DNA from: DRTC01 sp964521025
GTDB lineage: Bacteria; Cloacimonadota; Cloacimonadia; Cloacimonadales; TCS61
Assembly (NCBI GenBank): GCA_964521025.1
Contig: CAZFPK010000072.1
Span: 1 to 15,483 of the forward strand
Reading direction: 5' to 3'
Length of the DNA: 15,483 nucleotides
The notes under the pieces are model-generated. The model was not told the origin of the DNA. It made no database searches and worked only from the letters and a program-made list of their open reading frames with translations. Shown in pieces: positions 7,500 to 14,556 of the stretch (position 1 is the stretch's first letter; each line of letters opens with the position of its first letter). Position numbers and translations under genes: made by a program.

Positions 7500-7537
7500 A
7501 ACTTATCACAAGATGATGAAATCACTTGTGACAAGTT
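7500..7537. repeat. long imperfect palindrome, AACTT..CACAAG type, copy 2
   Basis: AACTTATCACAAG (7500-7512) pairs with CTTGTGACAAGTT (7525-7537) at 12 of 13 positions around a 12-base loop. The arms differ from those of 6815-6867 at only a few central bases, so both are members of one palindromic family with different loop lengths. Confidence 0.65.
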
Positions 7538-8066
7538 TCGGATCATTACCAGGTTTCGGCATTGCGGCAAGCCTTGAGTAGGGAAACTTGTCTTAAATGA
7601 TTTTTCTTCTTTCATAATATCTTGGAAAATCATCTTGAGATAAGTTGGATTGGGAATATTTGCGGAGTCTCGGAACAATCCGTCGATAGCCGGACTAAAG
7701 GTTCCGAACTACACCTTAACTTTCCGAATCTTAATTGAAAGAATTCCTTTGGAGGAAGCTTCGGAAAGTGAAGACAACCCTGAACCTTTGAACCTTTTTT
7801 TGGACTTTGCGTCTTTGCGACTTTGGGTGAATTTTTTCCAAAATCAGGGTCGAGTATAGAAGGGATCCACTCAACCCTTTTTTAAAAAGAAAGAGCAAGG
7901 AACAGGAGAGGTTCTGTGTGGAAATTTGTCGAAAAACCACACAAATTGCTCTTTCATTGATTTAAAAATTTAAAATCTTATTATATTCTCTTACACTTAA
8001 TTTCACTATATGAAGCTTATTAAAGAACTGTTTTTTCCTGAATCCAGAACCAATGAATCTTTGGTA

Positions 8067-8082
8067 TCGGAACAAGTTCCGA
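8067..8082. repeat. TTCGGAAC palindrome, copy 3 (7-bp stem)
   Basis: TCGGAAC and GTTCCGA form a 7-bp stem around AA. It is followed by the ACTACTAACC and GAACCYT words also seen after copy 2. It lies just beyond the stop of the 8099-8335 gene. Confidence 0.7.
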
Positions 8083-8098
8083 ACTACTAACCCTGAAC

Positions 8099-8335
8099 CT
8101 ATGAACCTTGAACCTTTTCTTCTATTTTCCGGTGCAATTTTTTTGCTTTCTGTTTGATCAGAGTTTTATTATCTTCATTATAATGAAGACATACATTTCT
8201 AAAGGAGCCATTCTTAAAACCAATTGTAAAGCTGAACATCGGGCTGTTTTTTTTTAATTCGATTATTTTTCCGATTTCAGAAACTTCAGAGATATTTATT
8301 TTAAAATTATCCGATATATTTATTATCTCAGACAT
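8099..8335 (-). CDS. hypothetical protein, 78 residues, downstream of a sigma-54-type promoter
   Basis: I do not recognise the family. The 78-residue product (MSEIINISDNFKINISEV...) has alternating hydrophobic and polar residues suggesting beta strands in the first 55 residues, with one Cys (NVCLHYNEDN), and ends in a Lys-rich helical tail (IKQKAKKLHRKIEEK). It could be a small soluble regulator-type protein, but this is a guess. The frame is open to an ATG at 8515, but that longer reading translates straight through a near-consensus -24/-12 promoter at 8384-8399, has no ribosome binding site, and is much less protein-like. The start at 8335 has weak GGA/GAG matches upstream. It sits downstream of the TPR-sigma-54 activator gene, its likely regulator. 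Confidence 0.6.
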   Translation of the reverse strand: MSEIINISDNFKINISEVSEIGKIIELKKNSPMFSFTIGFKNGSFRNVCLHYNEDNKTLIKQKAKKLHRKIEEKVQGS

Positions 8336-8383
8336 CAGTTCTCGATTTCCTTTTTTATTACTTTCATTTTTTTGTTTTATATT

Positions 8384-8399
8384 AGCAGAAGTTGTGCCA
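8384..8399 (-). promoter_or_regulatory. sigma-54 (-24/-12) promoter
   Basis: On the minus strand the site reads TGGCACAACTTCTGCT. Against the consensus TGGCAC-N5-TTGCW only one base differs (C for the first T of TTGC), the GG-to-GC spacing is exact, and the base before it is the preferred pyrimidine. The expected transcription start is at about 8373, roughly 40 bases upstream of the ATG at 8335. A sigma-54-dependent activator gene lies just upstream. Confidence 0.75.
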
Positions 8400-8506
8400 G
8401 ATTGGTTCGAGCAGATGTGGGAATTGTTTAACTTTATATTTAGTAAATAATTATGATAGAAAAGAGAATTTATAAGATATGATTTTATGAATTTGAAAAA
8501 TTGGTG

Positions 8507-8554
8507 ACTGTTCATTTTGAATAGGCAAACTGAACAGTTGCGTTCAAAATGGAC
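8507..8554. promoter_or_regulatory. nested inverted repeats at enhancer distance, putative activator-binding sites
   Basis: Two interleaved inverted repeats lie here. ACTGTTCA (8507-8514) pairs perfectly with TGAACAGT (8531-8538). GTTCATTTTGAA (8510-8521) pairs with TTCAAAATGGAC (8543-8554) at 11 of 12 positions. They lie about 135-180 bases upstream of the predicted sigma-54 transcription start, the usual range for upstream activator sequences bound by a Fis-type helix-turn-helix. The assignment is inference from position and symmetry. Confidence 0.45.
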
Positions 8555-8586
8555 CGTTAGTTTTTAGCAACGAATAACATGAAGAT

Positions 8587-8619
8587 AAACCTTCAAGGTT
8601 TCAAAAATCTTGAAGGTTT
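8587..8619. repeat. 11-bp-stem palindrome AAACCTTCAAG
   Basis: AAACCTTCAAG (8587-8597) and CTTGAAGGTTT (8609-8619) form a perfect 11-bp stem with an 11-base loop. It lies just outside the 333-bp hairpin block at 8659-8991. It is too far from any stop codon to be an obvious terminator for the upstream gene. Confidence 0.7.
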
Positions 8620-8658
8620 TCCATTCTTATACAACACCTGAGCAAATTATTAGATCTT

Positions 8659-8991
8659 AAGTTTCGCAGTAAAATAGTAAACCGTTAAAACGGTTATGTA
8701 TATGTATTCGATGGTCTTGTTCACCCTGATGAATCAGGGTGTTACACTTAAACGAAAGAAATCGATATTAATGAAAATTGATCAGAATAACACCACAATT
8801 TATTGTGGTGGACAGTAAAAAAAATAATCCATAACCATTTCAATGGTTTTTGTAAATTTTTCAAACTCAAATCAATTTAAAAAGTAAAACTTGTATAACT
8901 TTTTCAATAATAATAATTTATAAAAGTTTTAAGAATTATGTTTAGATTCATTTTTTCAGATATGATGGAGTTTTCAATAACTGCGAAACTT
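8659..8991. mobile_element. MITE-like block: 12-bp inverted repeats enclosing four tight hairpins
   Basis: AAGTTTCGCAGT (8659-8670) recurs in reverse complement at 8980-8991 and bounds 333 bases without an ORF. Inside are four palindromes, each with a 2-base centre: AACCGTT (8680-8695), CACCCTGAT (8722-8741), CACCACAAT (8791-8810) and AACCATT (8833-8848). Just outside the left end is TTATTAGATCTT (8647-8658); three bases beyond the right end is TTATTATATCTT (8995-9006), an 11 of 12 match that could be a target duplication. No transposase is inside, so it would be non-autonomous. Alternatively it may be a cluster of REP-type hairpins mobilised by an IS200/IS605-like enzyme elsewhere. The right end sits at the very 3' end of the activator gene. 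Confidence 0.45.
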
Positions 8992-8997
8992 GAGTTA

Positions 8998-11097
8998 TTA
9001 TATCTTTTTCAACTTCCTTTTTAAAGTTGAAAAAGAAATACCAAGTATTTTCGCAGCTTCCGTGCGGTTGTTATTTGTTTGTTTCAGGGCATCGAGGATC
9101 ATTTGTTTTTCCATATCCTCGATGGTTCTGGGTTTAAAGCTCTCAACCGAAATTTCTTCTAAAGGTTCAATATCTTTTATCTCAAAATGTTCCAGTTCCA
9201 AGATATTGCCTTTGATCAGGATCAAAGCTTTTTCAACCATATTTTTCAATTCCCTGACATTTCCCGGGAAATGGTATTTTTTCAATTTATCGATAACAGC
9301 AGCATTTATTTTGGGAACAGGTTTTTTTAAGGTTTTGGAGAATTCACGGATAAAATAATAGAGTAGCGGTTTAATATCCGCAGGTCTTTCCCTGAGAGGT
9401 GGAATATTTATCGTGATCGTATTTAGCCTGTGTAATAAGTCCAGACGAAAATTTTCCTTCTCGACCAGTTCATCGATATTTTTATTAGTGGCAGCAATGA
9501 TCCTGAAATCGACCTGCATCTCTTTCTTTGATCCCAGTTTTTTTATTCTCTTATTTTCCAGCACACGCAGAAATGTTGCTTGCAATGAAGCAGGAGTATC
9601 GGCTATTTCATCGAGAAAGAGAGTTCCTTTATCAGCGAGTTCCAGGTACCCGGTTTTATCTGAAATTGCCCCGGTGAAACTTCCTTTCAGATGACCGAAG
9701 AATTCACTTTCCGCCAGGCTTTCCGGGATCGAACCGGTGTTCACAGCAACAATAAGATGATCTTTACGAATACTTGCATAATGAATGATATTGGCAATGA
9801 TCTCTTTACCGGTCCCGCTTTCTCCCATGATCAGCACATTTGTATTTTGATGGACAGCAGCAGTCATAGTTAGTTCCAATACTTTTTTAATTTTATTGCT
9901 GTTTCCAATTAAATCCATGTGTATTGCTTTTTTCAGAGCTGCGGAGATAAGGGAACTATGTTTTTTAAGTTCTGTGATCTTTTTCGAGCTTTCTTCATGT
10001 TTTTTTTGAAGACCGGAGATTTTTTCGATCATTTCCTTGTTCAGGATTTTATCATTTTGTTCGTAATATTTTTGATGATATTTAAGAGCAGTTTTGTAAT
10101 CTTTCTTTTTTTCATAGATTTCACTTAGTAATCCATAATTATTTTTTATCTGATCCTGGATTTTTTGCTTTTGAGATAGATTAAGACTTTGTTTTATATA
10201 TTTTATTGCCGGATCATAGTTTTCTTTTTTTAGATAAACACTACCTATAAATTCTAGGTAATAAGGGATATACTTCTTATTATTGATAGTCGTTTTTGAT
10301 ATTTCCAGAGCTTTTTTATAATATTTCAGGGCTTTGTCATATTGGTGAAGATTTTCATAAGCACCGCCGATAATGCTGGTAAAAAGTGCAACTTGAACTT
10401 TCATATTCAATTTTTTTATTATTTTAAGTGCTTTTTTGTAATATTCCATAGATTTATAAGGTTCATCATTACTGTAAGATACACCAATATTATTCAAAAT
10501 TTTTGCGATGCCAAAGGATTCATTTAATTCTTCGTATATTTTTATAGCCCGGAAAAAATATTCCCTGCTTTTATCAAGTTGTTCTAATTCACTATAAATT
10601 ATTCCAATACTTTCCAAGGATTCAGCATATTTTGTTTTCGGTATTTTATTTTCCGGTTTCTCCAGAAGTTTATGATTCTTTTCAAAAATCTTAACAGCGG
10701 ATAATAGATATCCAAGACCTTCATCATATTTTCCTAAAGTTTTGTAGGTCGAACCCAAATCTTTATAGGAAATGGCTATGTTCGGAGAATCATTTAGTTC
10801 ATGAAAGATATCTAATGCATGTTCAAGATATTTTATGGAATTATCGTAATCTGCAGTTAGGCTAAGTGTTTGTCCAAGTACTAACAGAACTTTTGCTTCT
10901 CTTTCTTTTTCCCCTTTCATTTCATAAAGAGGAAATAATTCTAATGCAATCCTTTGTATTTCTGAATCATTTCTTAATTTATTATATTCTGAGAGCAATC
11001 TATCAAGAGTATCAATGATCTTTTTATCATTGAATGTTTCTCTTGCTTTTTGTAATTCTCTTTCTAATTTTTGGATGTTATCGGTAATTTTTTTCAT
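8998..11097 (-). CDS. sigma-54-dependent transcriptional activator with N-terminal TPR sensor
   Basis: This 699-residue bacterial enhancer-binding protein remodels RNA polymerase-sigma-54 by ATP hydrolysis. Residues 65-350 form about seven tetratricopeptide repeats (for example YDNSIKYLEHAL, YDKALKYYKKAL), probably binding a protein or peptide signal in place of the usual receiver or GAF domain. Residues 350-390 look like a coiled-coil linker. The AAA+ domain spans about 396-620: Walker A GESGTGKE (425-432), sigma-54 contact loop GSFTGA (472-477, Ser for the common Ala), Walker B GTLFLDE (491-497), arginine-finger region FRLDLLHRL (550-558) and sensor II GNVREL (612-617). A Fis-type helix-turn-helix ends the protein (676-697). 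The start at 11097 has a CGGAG site about 10 bases upstream. The next gene on the same strand has a sigma-54 promoter and is its likeliest target. Confidence 0.93.
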   Translation of the reverse strand: MKKITDNIQKLERELQKARETFNDKKIIDTLDRLLSEYNKLRNDSEIQRIALELFPLYEMKGEKEREAKVLLVLGQTLSLTADYDNSIKYLEHALDIFHELNDSPNIAISYKDLGSTYKTLGKYDEGLGYLLSAVKIFEKNHKLLEKPENKIPKTKYAESLESIGIIYSELEQLDKSREYFFRAIKIYEELNESFGIAKILNNIGVSYSNDEPYKSMEYYKKALKIIKKLNMKVQVALFTSIIGGAYENLHQYDKALKYYKKALEISKTTINNKKYIPYYLEFIGSVYLKKENYDPAIKYIKQSLNLSQKQKIQDQIKNNYGLLSEIYEKKKDYKTALKYHQKYYEQNDKILNKEMIEKISGLQKKHEESSKKITELKKHSSLISAALKKAIHMDLIGNSNKIKKVLELTMTAAVHQNTNVLIMGESGTGKEIIANIIHYASIRKDHLIVAVNTGSIPESLAESEFFGHLKGSFTGAISDKTGYLELADKGTLFLDEIADTPASLQATFLRVLENKRIKKLGSKKEMQVDFRIIAATNKNIDELVEKENFRLDLLHRLNTITINIPPLRERPADIKPLLYYFIREFSKTLKKPVPKINAAVIDKLKKYHFPGNVRELKNMVEKALILIKGNILELEHFEIKDIEPLEEISVESFKPRTIEDMEKQMILDALKQTNNNRTEAAKILGISFSTLKRKLKKI

Positions 11098-11158
11098 TCT
11101 TTTTAAACTCCGGAATATACTTTTTTATTTTTAGGAAATATCGTCAAATATATTTTAA

Positions 11159-11190
11159 TAAAAAAAGAGGATGCCGTTGCATCCTCGATT
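11159..11190 (-). terminator. intrinsic terminator of the carboxypeptidase gene
   Basis: GAGGATGC and GCATCCTC (11167-11174 and 11179-11186) form an 8-bp GC-rich stem with a 4-base loop. On the minus strand it is followed by a run of seven T, a textbook Rho-independent terminator about 40 bases after the stop at 11228. On the plus strand GATTTTTT follows, so it may work both ways. It separates the carboxypeptidase from the activator gene, which must have its own promoter between here and 11097. Confidence 0.9.
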
Positions 11191-11227
11191 TTTTCGGATT
11201 GAGGGAGAGTTTAAGGAGAGAATTTTG

Positions 11228-13822
11228 TTAACGAATTAAAACCATTCTATTATATTTAACGCTCTTTCCTGTTATCAATTTTGAAAAATAGATCCCGGAT
11301 TTGACTTCTTGTCCATCAGTATCTTTTCCATCCCAATAAATTGAAGATTGATTACCGTGTCCGGCTTTTGACGGATTGAATATTGAATATTGCCGAATTT
11401 CCTGTCCTTTCAGATTATAGATTTCAAGTTTTAATTGTTCGTCTTGTTCGTTGCTAATTTGAAAAGAAATAGTAGTTGATGATTGGAATGGATTAGGGTA
11501 ATTTCCGAAACCGGTTATTTCAGGAACTGTTACATCGTTCTCATCGATTCCGGTTGTGAAGATTTCAAAAAGAACCAGATCTTCCGGATAAGAACCAATC
11601 GTTTCTCCGATATTAATTTCTATGGTGTTATCTAATTCAAGAATATTGTCTTCACTTGCATGATAAAATCTAAAAGAAGCAATTTCCGAATTTTCCGCTA
11701 CATTGATCAAAATTGTGATGTAAGCAGTATTTTCATAAACATTGATATTTGCAGTTCCCCGGCACTCATCATCGACAAAAACTCCAATCAGATCATTTTC
11801 TGTTGCCGGGAGTCCATCTATCTCGACAGTTCCGTAAAGTATCGCACTATTATTAGGATAAATAACCGGTTCCCAGTTTGGAAAATTCCGCAAGTTCGAG
11901 ATTTTTGGTTCATTTTCTCGAACCGGAATTGGGTAAACAAGATCACAAGGTGCATTGACATTTATCCAATATCCGAAATCCGGAGACATCTGTTCGAGAG
12001 TGTTCATATATGGAGGAAGATCAGGATCATAAGTTTCAGTCAGGCTTTTCACCTGCTCAAGTTCGGTCATAATTCCGTCTAAAGCAATTTCCACATCCTG
12101 GGCTGATTGACAGACATAACCGGCAAGATTCCAACCTGTGTTTAAATGGATCGTAGTTGAAGCAACATCGACAGCAGGTGCAGTTATATCGAGAATAACA
12201 TCTGCATCGACATTGATCCAGTAACCGAAACCGTCTGTCAGTTCATCGAGAGTGTTCATGTGAGGAGGAAGGTCAGGATCATAAGATTCGGTTAAATCCT
12301 TGACCTGTACAAGATTCGTTTCGATGGGACTGAAAATCGAAACCGGAGACATATCAGGTGGATGAACATTGAGTGAACTCAAACTCCAACCTGTAATCAA
12401 ATCGATGCTTTGCGTAACATCTCCAACTCCGAACTGGACATTAACATAAGTTATGTCATTATCTGTAATAACTACATTCTCGACCGTGATCGGATCATAA
12501 CCTGAAGCAGTAAATGTCAGGTCATAAGTTCCGGCATAAAGCAATCGATGATAATTACCGAGAGCAGGATCTGTCGTAATTTCCGAATTATCGACATCAT
12601 GACTGACAATAGAAATCGTTGCTTCAAACGGATCATCGTTTTCGTCTGTAACAATCCCGCGTACTCCATAAAGACATTCTTCCATATAAAGCAGGAAAGA
12701 TTCGCTGTTATAATTCCAGTGATTATTCAGTTCAGATTCGGGAAGAAGTTTCGTGTTTGATAGTTCGATCGTAACTTCCCGACAACCTTGAAAATAGTTC
12801 ATATAATCCTGTCGTCCACCACTAATTGTATACCAGGCATATCCATTGGTAATTCCATCGTCATATCCATCCATATATCCGGCAGGACTGTTCGCTTGAG
12901 CAGCGTCGGCATAAGTATGAGAAATCTCCTGATACCAATCATCATCAGCATGCAAAGTTGCCCAGGTATCCCAGGGATAATTGACAACTTCTTCGCCACC
13001 ATGCAGATTCGCCGACATCACAAAATGATGATCATCCGCAAAATCCATCATCGCGACTGTTTCCGCCTGCCAGGCATTTCCATCCGGATGATCGCCATCT
13101 TCCGGGTCCGGGTAATTCCGGTTCAGATCGATAAGATTGGCATTACCGCGTGTTGCTCCCGAAACCGAACTGTTTCCCCCGGCATAAGTTCCATCCGGGT
13201 TGGACAACGGATTGATCCAGATCTCGACATTATCGACCAGATTAGTGATCTGCGGATCTGTGCCGTAATTCGTCAGCAGATGGTCGATCAATCGTAACAT
13301 CAGGACATAACCGGCAGTTTCGTCTCCGTGCATGGTTGCGGTGTACATAAATTCCGGTTCATCTTCTGCGGTTGCGACATTATCCGAAATCTTTGCAAAC
13401 AAAATATCCCGTCCATTAATGGAATTCCCAATATCGACAATTTCACATAACTCCGGATAATTTGTTTCAAAATCGTTCATCATCGAGATGTAGGTTTCAT
13501 AAGTCGGATAAGTATCCCAATCTCTCATTTGTTCTTTGGTTGTAGCCATGACAGGATCGATCAAAGTTCCCGGATGAGGAAGGATTTCATAACTATATCC
13601 AAGTTTTAGAAATTCCTTGAATTCTTTTGGATTGGCATACGCAAAAACGGTTTGTTTTTTTACATTATCGATGGAAACGACTTTTGTCAGACTTTCCAAT
13701 TCTGCTCTTTGCCCGATCTCGAATTTGAAATAGATTTCTTTGAAGTTGGAATTATCAGCAAAAATCATACTACATAACACGATAAGAGAAATGATTGTTA
13801 ATCGATTTCTTATTTTTTTCAT
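11228..13822 (-). CDS. secreted M14 zinc carboxypeptidase with C-terminal sorting domain
   Basis: This 864-residue exported metallocarboxypeptidase would remove C-terminal residues from peptides outside the cell. The signal peptide is residues 1-22 (MKKIRNRL then a hydrophobic core ending MIFA). The M14 catalytic domain is about 105-385: zinc ligands His165 and Glu168 (MHGDE) and His274 (NLHGGEE), substrate-binding Asn234-Arg235 in DLNRNYPD, and catalytic Glu353 in EVTIELS. All key residues are present. Then come a carboxypeptidase-regulatory-like beta domain (386-465), two tandem 84-residue repeats (about 471-635) with SYDPDLPPxMNTL and FGYWINV, an Ig-like segment, and a FlgD-Ig-like sorting tail (770-864, NYPNPF...WDGKDTDG...SGIYF). 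The start at 13822 is chosen over the ATG at 13834 because the GGAGG site lies between them. The gene has its own terminator. Confidence 0.9.
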   Translation of the reverse strand: MKKIRNRLTIISLIVLCSMIFADNSNFKEIYFKFEIGQRAELESLTKVVSIDNVKKQTVFAYANPKEFKEFLKLGYSYEILPHPGTLIDPVMATTKEQMRDWDTYPTYETYISMMNDFETNYPELCEIVDIGNSINGRDILFAKISDNVATAEDEPEFMYTATMHGDETAGYVLMLRLIDHLLTNYGTDPQITNLVDNVEIWINPLSNPDGTYAGGNSSVSGATRGNANLIDLNRNYPDPEDGDHPDGNAWQAETVAMMDFADDHHFVMSANLHGGEEVVNYPWDTWATLHADDDWYQEISHTYADAAQANSPAGYMDGYDDGITNGYAWYTISGGRQDYMNYFQGCREVTIELSNTKLLPESELNNHWNYNSESFLLYMEECLYGVRGIVTDENDDPFEATISIVSHDVDNSEITTDPALGNYHRLLYAGTYDLTFTASGYDPITVENVVITDNDITYVNVQFGVGDVTQSIDLITGWSLSSLNVHPPDMSPVSIFSPIETNLVQVKDLTESYDPDLPPHMNTLDELTDGFGYWINVDADVILDITAPAVDVASTTIHLNTGWNLAGYVCQSAQDVEIALDGIMTELEQVKSLTETYDPDLPPYMNTLEQMSPDFGYWINVNAPCDLVYPIPVRENEPKISNLRNFPNWEPVIYPNNSAILYGTVEIDGLPATENDLIGVFVDDECRGTANINVYENTAYITILINVAENSEIASFRFYHASEDNILELDNTIEINIGETIGSYPEDLVLFEIFTTGIDENDVTVPEITGFGNYPNPFQSSTTISFQISNEQDEQLKLEIYNLKGQEIRQYSIFNPSKAGHGNQSSIYWDGKDTDGQEVKSGIYFSKLITGKSVKYNRMVLIR
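11930..12410 (-). repeat. two 252-bp repeats inside the carboxypeptidase gene
   Basis: GAGTGTTCAT starts at 11998 and again at 12250, a period of 252 bases or 84 residues. Both protein copies contain GW(S/N)L, a QVK(D/S)LTE(S/T)YDPDLPP core and FGYWINV. This is a diverged internal duplication of an unnamed beta-type domain, probably a binding or spacer module between the catalytic and sorting domains. Confidence 0.75.
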
Positions 13823-13860
13823 TAAGTCCTCCAATAATAAACTTGTTGATCTGAATGTTA

Positions 13861-14185
13861 TTAATCAACCAGTTGTTTAAATCTGCTTTTAAACTCTATT
13901 AAATCTTTTTTATCCAATTCTCCGATGATTGCTAAAACATCTTGTGATTTGACAGTTACAATTCTATCGATTTTGATTATGGACTTTTTTCTTAAACTAT
14001 TCTTTTTGTCCGGATTTATCAGTATTTCATTCTTATTTAATTCTGCAGGAACGACTGAACTAATGGCAGCGACTACTAAATCCTTATATTTGTCTTTTGA
14101 TACGCAAATCAAGACACTCGGTCTTACTTTTCGCTCTGTATATTCAGCAAATGGAAAAGGGATGCTGATAATTAAATCAAAACAT
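13861..14185 (-). pseudogene. MazF/PemK-family toxin with a broken start
   Basis: The translated frame reads DLIISIPFPFAEY, then RKVRPSVLICVS, VVAAISSV, LRKKSIIKIDRIVTV and IIGELDKK. This is the full length and motif order of a MazF/PemK endoribonuclease toxin of about 110 residues, with the conserved PFPF and K-x-RP. The open frame runs to 14190 but contains no ATG or GTG before the domain. ATG codons at 14185 and 14194 are one base out of frame; removing one base from the T4 run at 14179-14182 would give MFDLIISIPFPF. So it is a one-base frameshift at the start, either mutation or sequencing error. No antitoxin gene lies upstream, where a phage-like fragment on the other strand begins instead. 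The gene ends 38 bases before the carboxypeptidase start. A shortened reading from TTG 14112 would lack the catalytic N-terminus. Confidence 0.7.
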
Positions 14186-14389
14186 AAAACTCATAAAAAG
14201 GCTAAAATATCTGCTGAAATTTACAATATTTTCGATGATACATATTCTTTTGTTATTGTTCTTACAATTGCTCACCTGGATCACGATATAAAAAATAATG
14301 ATCCGAAGATTTTGCGAGCTTTATGCCAGAGATGTCATTTGCGATATGATGTGAAAGAGAAACAAAAAAAGAAGGAAAATAAAACATGA
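14162..14389 (+). pseudogene. 5'-truncated HNH-endonuclease-like fragment
   Basis: The C-terminal part reads VLTIAHLDHD, NNDPK, LRALCQRCHLRYD, the second half of an HNH/zinc-binding nuclease fold (His-Asp-His plus CxxC) seen in many phage and mobile-element proteins. The first CxxC knuckle, expected some 30-50 residues earlier, is absent, and the upstream part of the frame is antisense to the toxin gene. An ATG at 14162 with a weak GGA site could start a 75-residue product, but the protein would be incomplete. The stop overlaps the next start by ATGA (14386-14389). I read it as a remnant of a prophage or mobile nuclease gene. Confidence 0.6.
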
Positions 14390-14556
14390 TCGAACATCAC
14401 CTTATATTCAGTCATGGATACGACAAACTGAAGAATGAAGAATATTCTACAATCAGAGGAAAATTCGCAGCAAAGAATTATTTTGCCGGTCAGATCGTAA
14501 ATATTTATGTCAACGGTCAATATCTACAAGATGCGGAAATTCAAACATTCAAATAA
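14386..14556 (+). CDS. 56-residue ORF, ASCH-like fragment
   Basis: It begins at ATG 14386, overlapping the previous stop by 4 bases, with an AAGGA site upstream, so it would be translationally coupled. The product (MIEHHLIFSHGYDKLKNEEY...) contains STIRG and AGQIVNIYVNGQ...AEI, a pattern I associate with small ASCH-type, RNA-binding-like proteins of phages; this is a weak match by eye. It is shorter than an ASCH domain. The last residues before the stop (EIQTFK) read smoothly into a terminase tail in the same frame, so the ORF may be a deletion fusion of two phage genes. Confidence 0.45.
   Translation: MIEHHLIFSHGYDKLKNEEYSTIRGKFAAKNYFAGQIVNIYVNGQYLQDAEIQTFK

Larger units (their letters stand above)
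6479..8098. other. 1.6-kb gene-poor region of dispersed repeats
   Basis: I find no convincing gene; the open frames here have low-complexity products with no ribosome binding site and overlap repeats. Contents include a TACGCC/GGCGTA hairpin (6563-6577), GACTC-armed inverted repeats (about 6633-6705), the second 38-bp element (6773-6810), two related long imperfect palindromes (6815-6867 and 7500-7537), GAACCYT/GAATCCT-type short repeats (about 6968-7060 and 7777-7800), the TTCGGAAC palindromes, and a 9-bp tandem array (7154-7261). 7262-7410 is T-rich with nothing recognisable. An AATCCT/AGGATT hairpin lies at 7411-7425. No tRNA or rRNA is seen. Confidence 0.6.

Noticed and set aside
7424..7940. 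Several overlapping open frames of 69-84 codons on both strands
   Set aside because: They overlap each other and the intergenic repeats, lack ribosome binding sites, and show no domain-like sequence.
8587..8848. Series of palindromes considered as a CRISPR or tRNA cluster
   Set aside because: The stems differ in sequence, spacing is irregular, and no tRNA arms, TTC loop or common repeat is present.
12548..13297. Plus-strand open frames over the carboxypeptidase gene
   Set aside because: They are antisense shadows of the M14 catalytic domain, whose zinc and catalytic motifs are all on the minus strand.
13925..14161. N-terminal half of the plus-strand open frame 13925-14389 as real protein
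   Set aside because: It is antisense to the clearly coding MazF-like sequence; only the C-terminal HNH-like part is supported.
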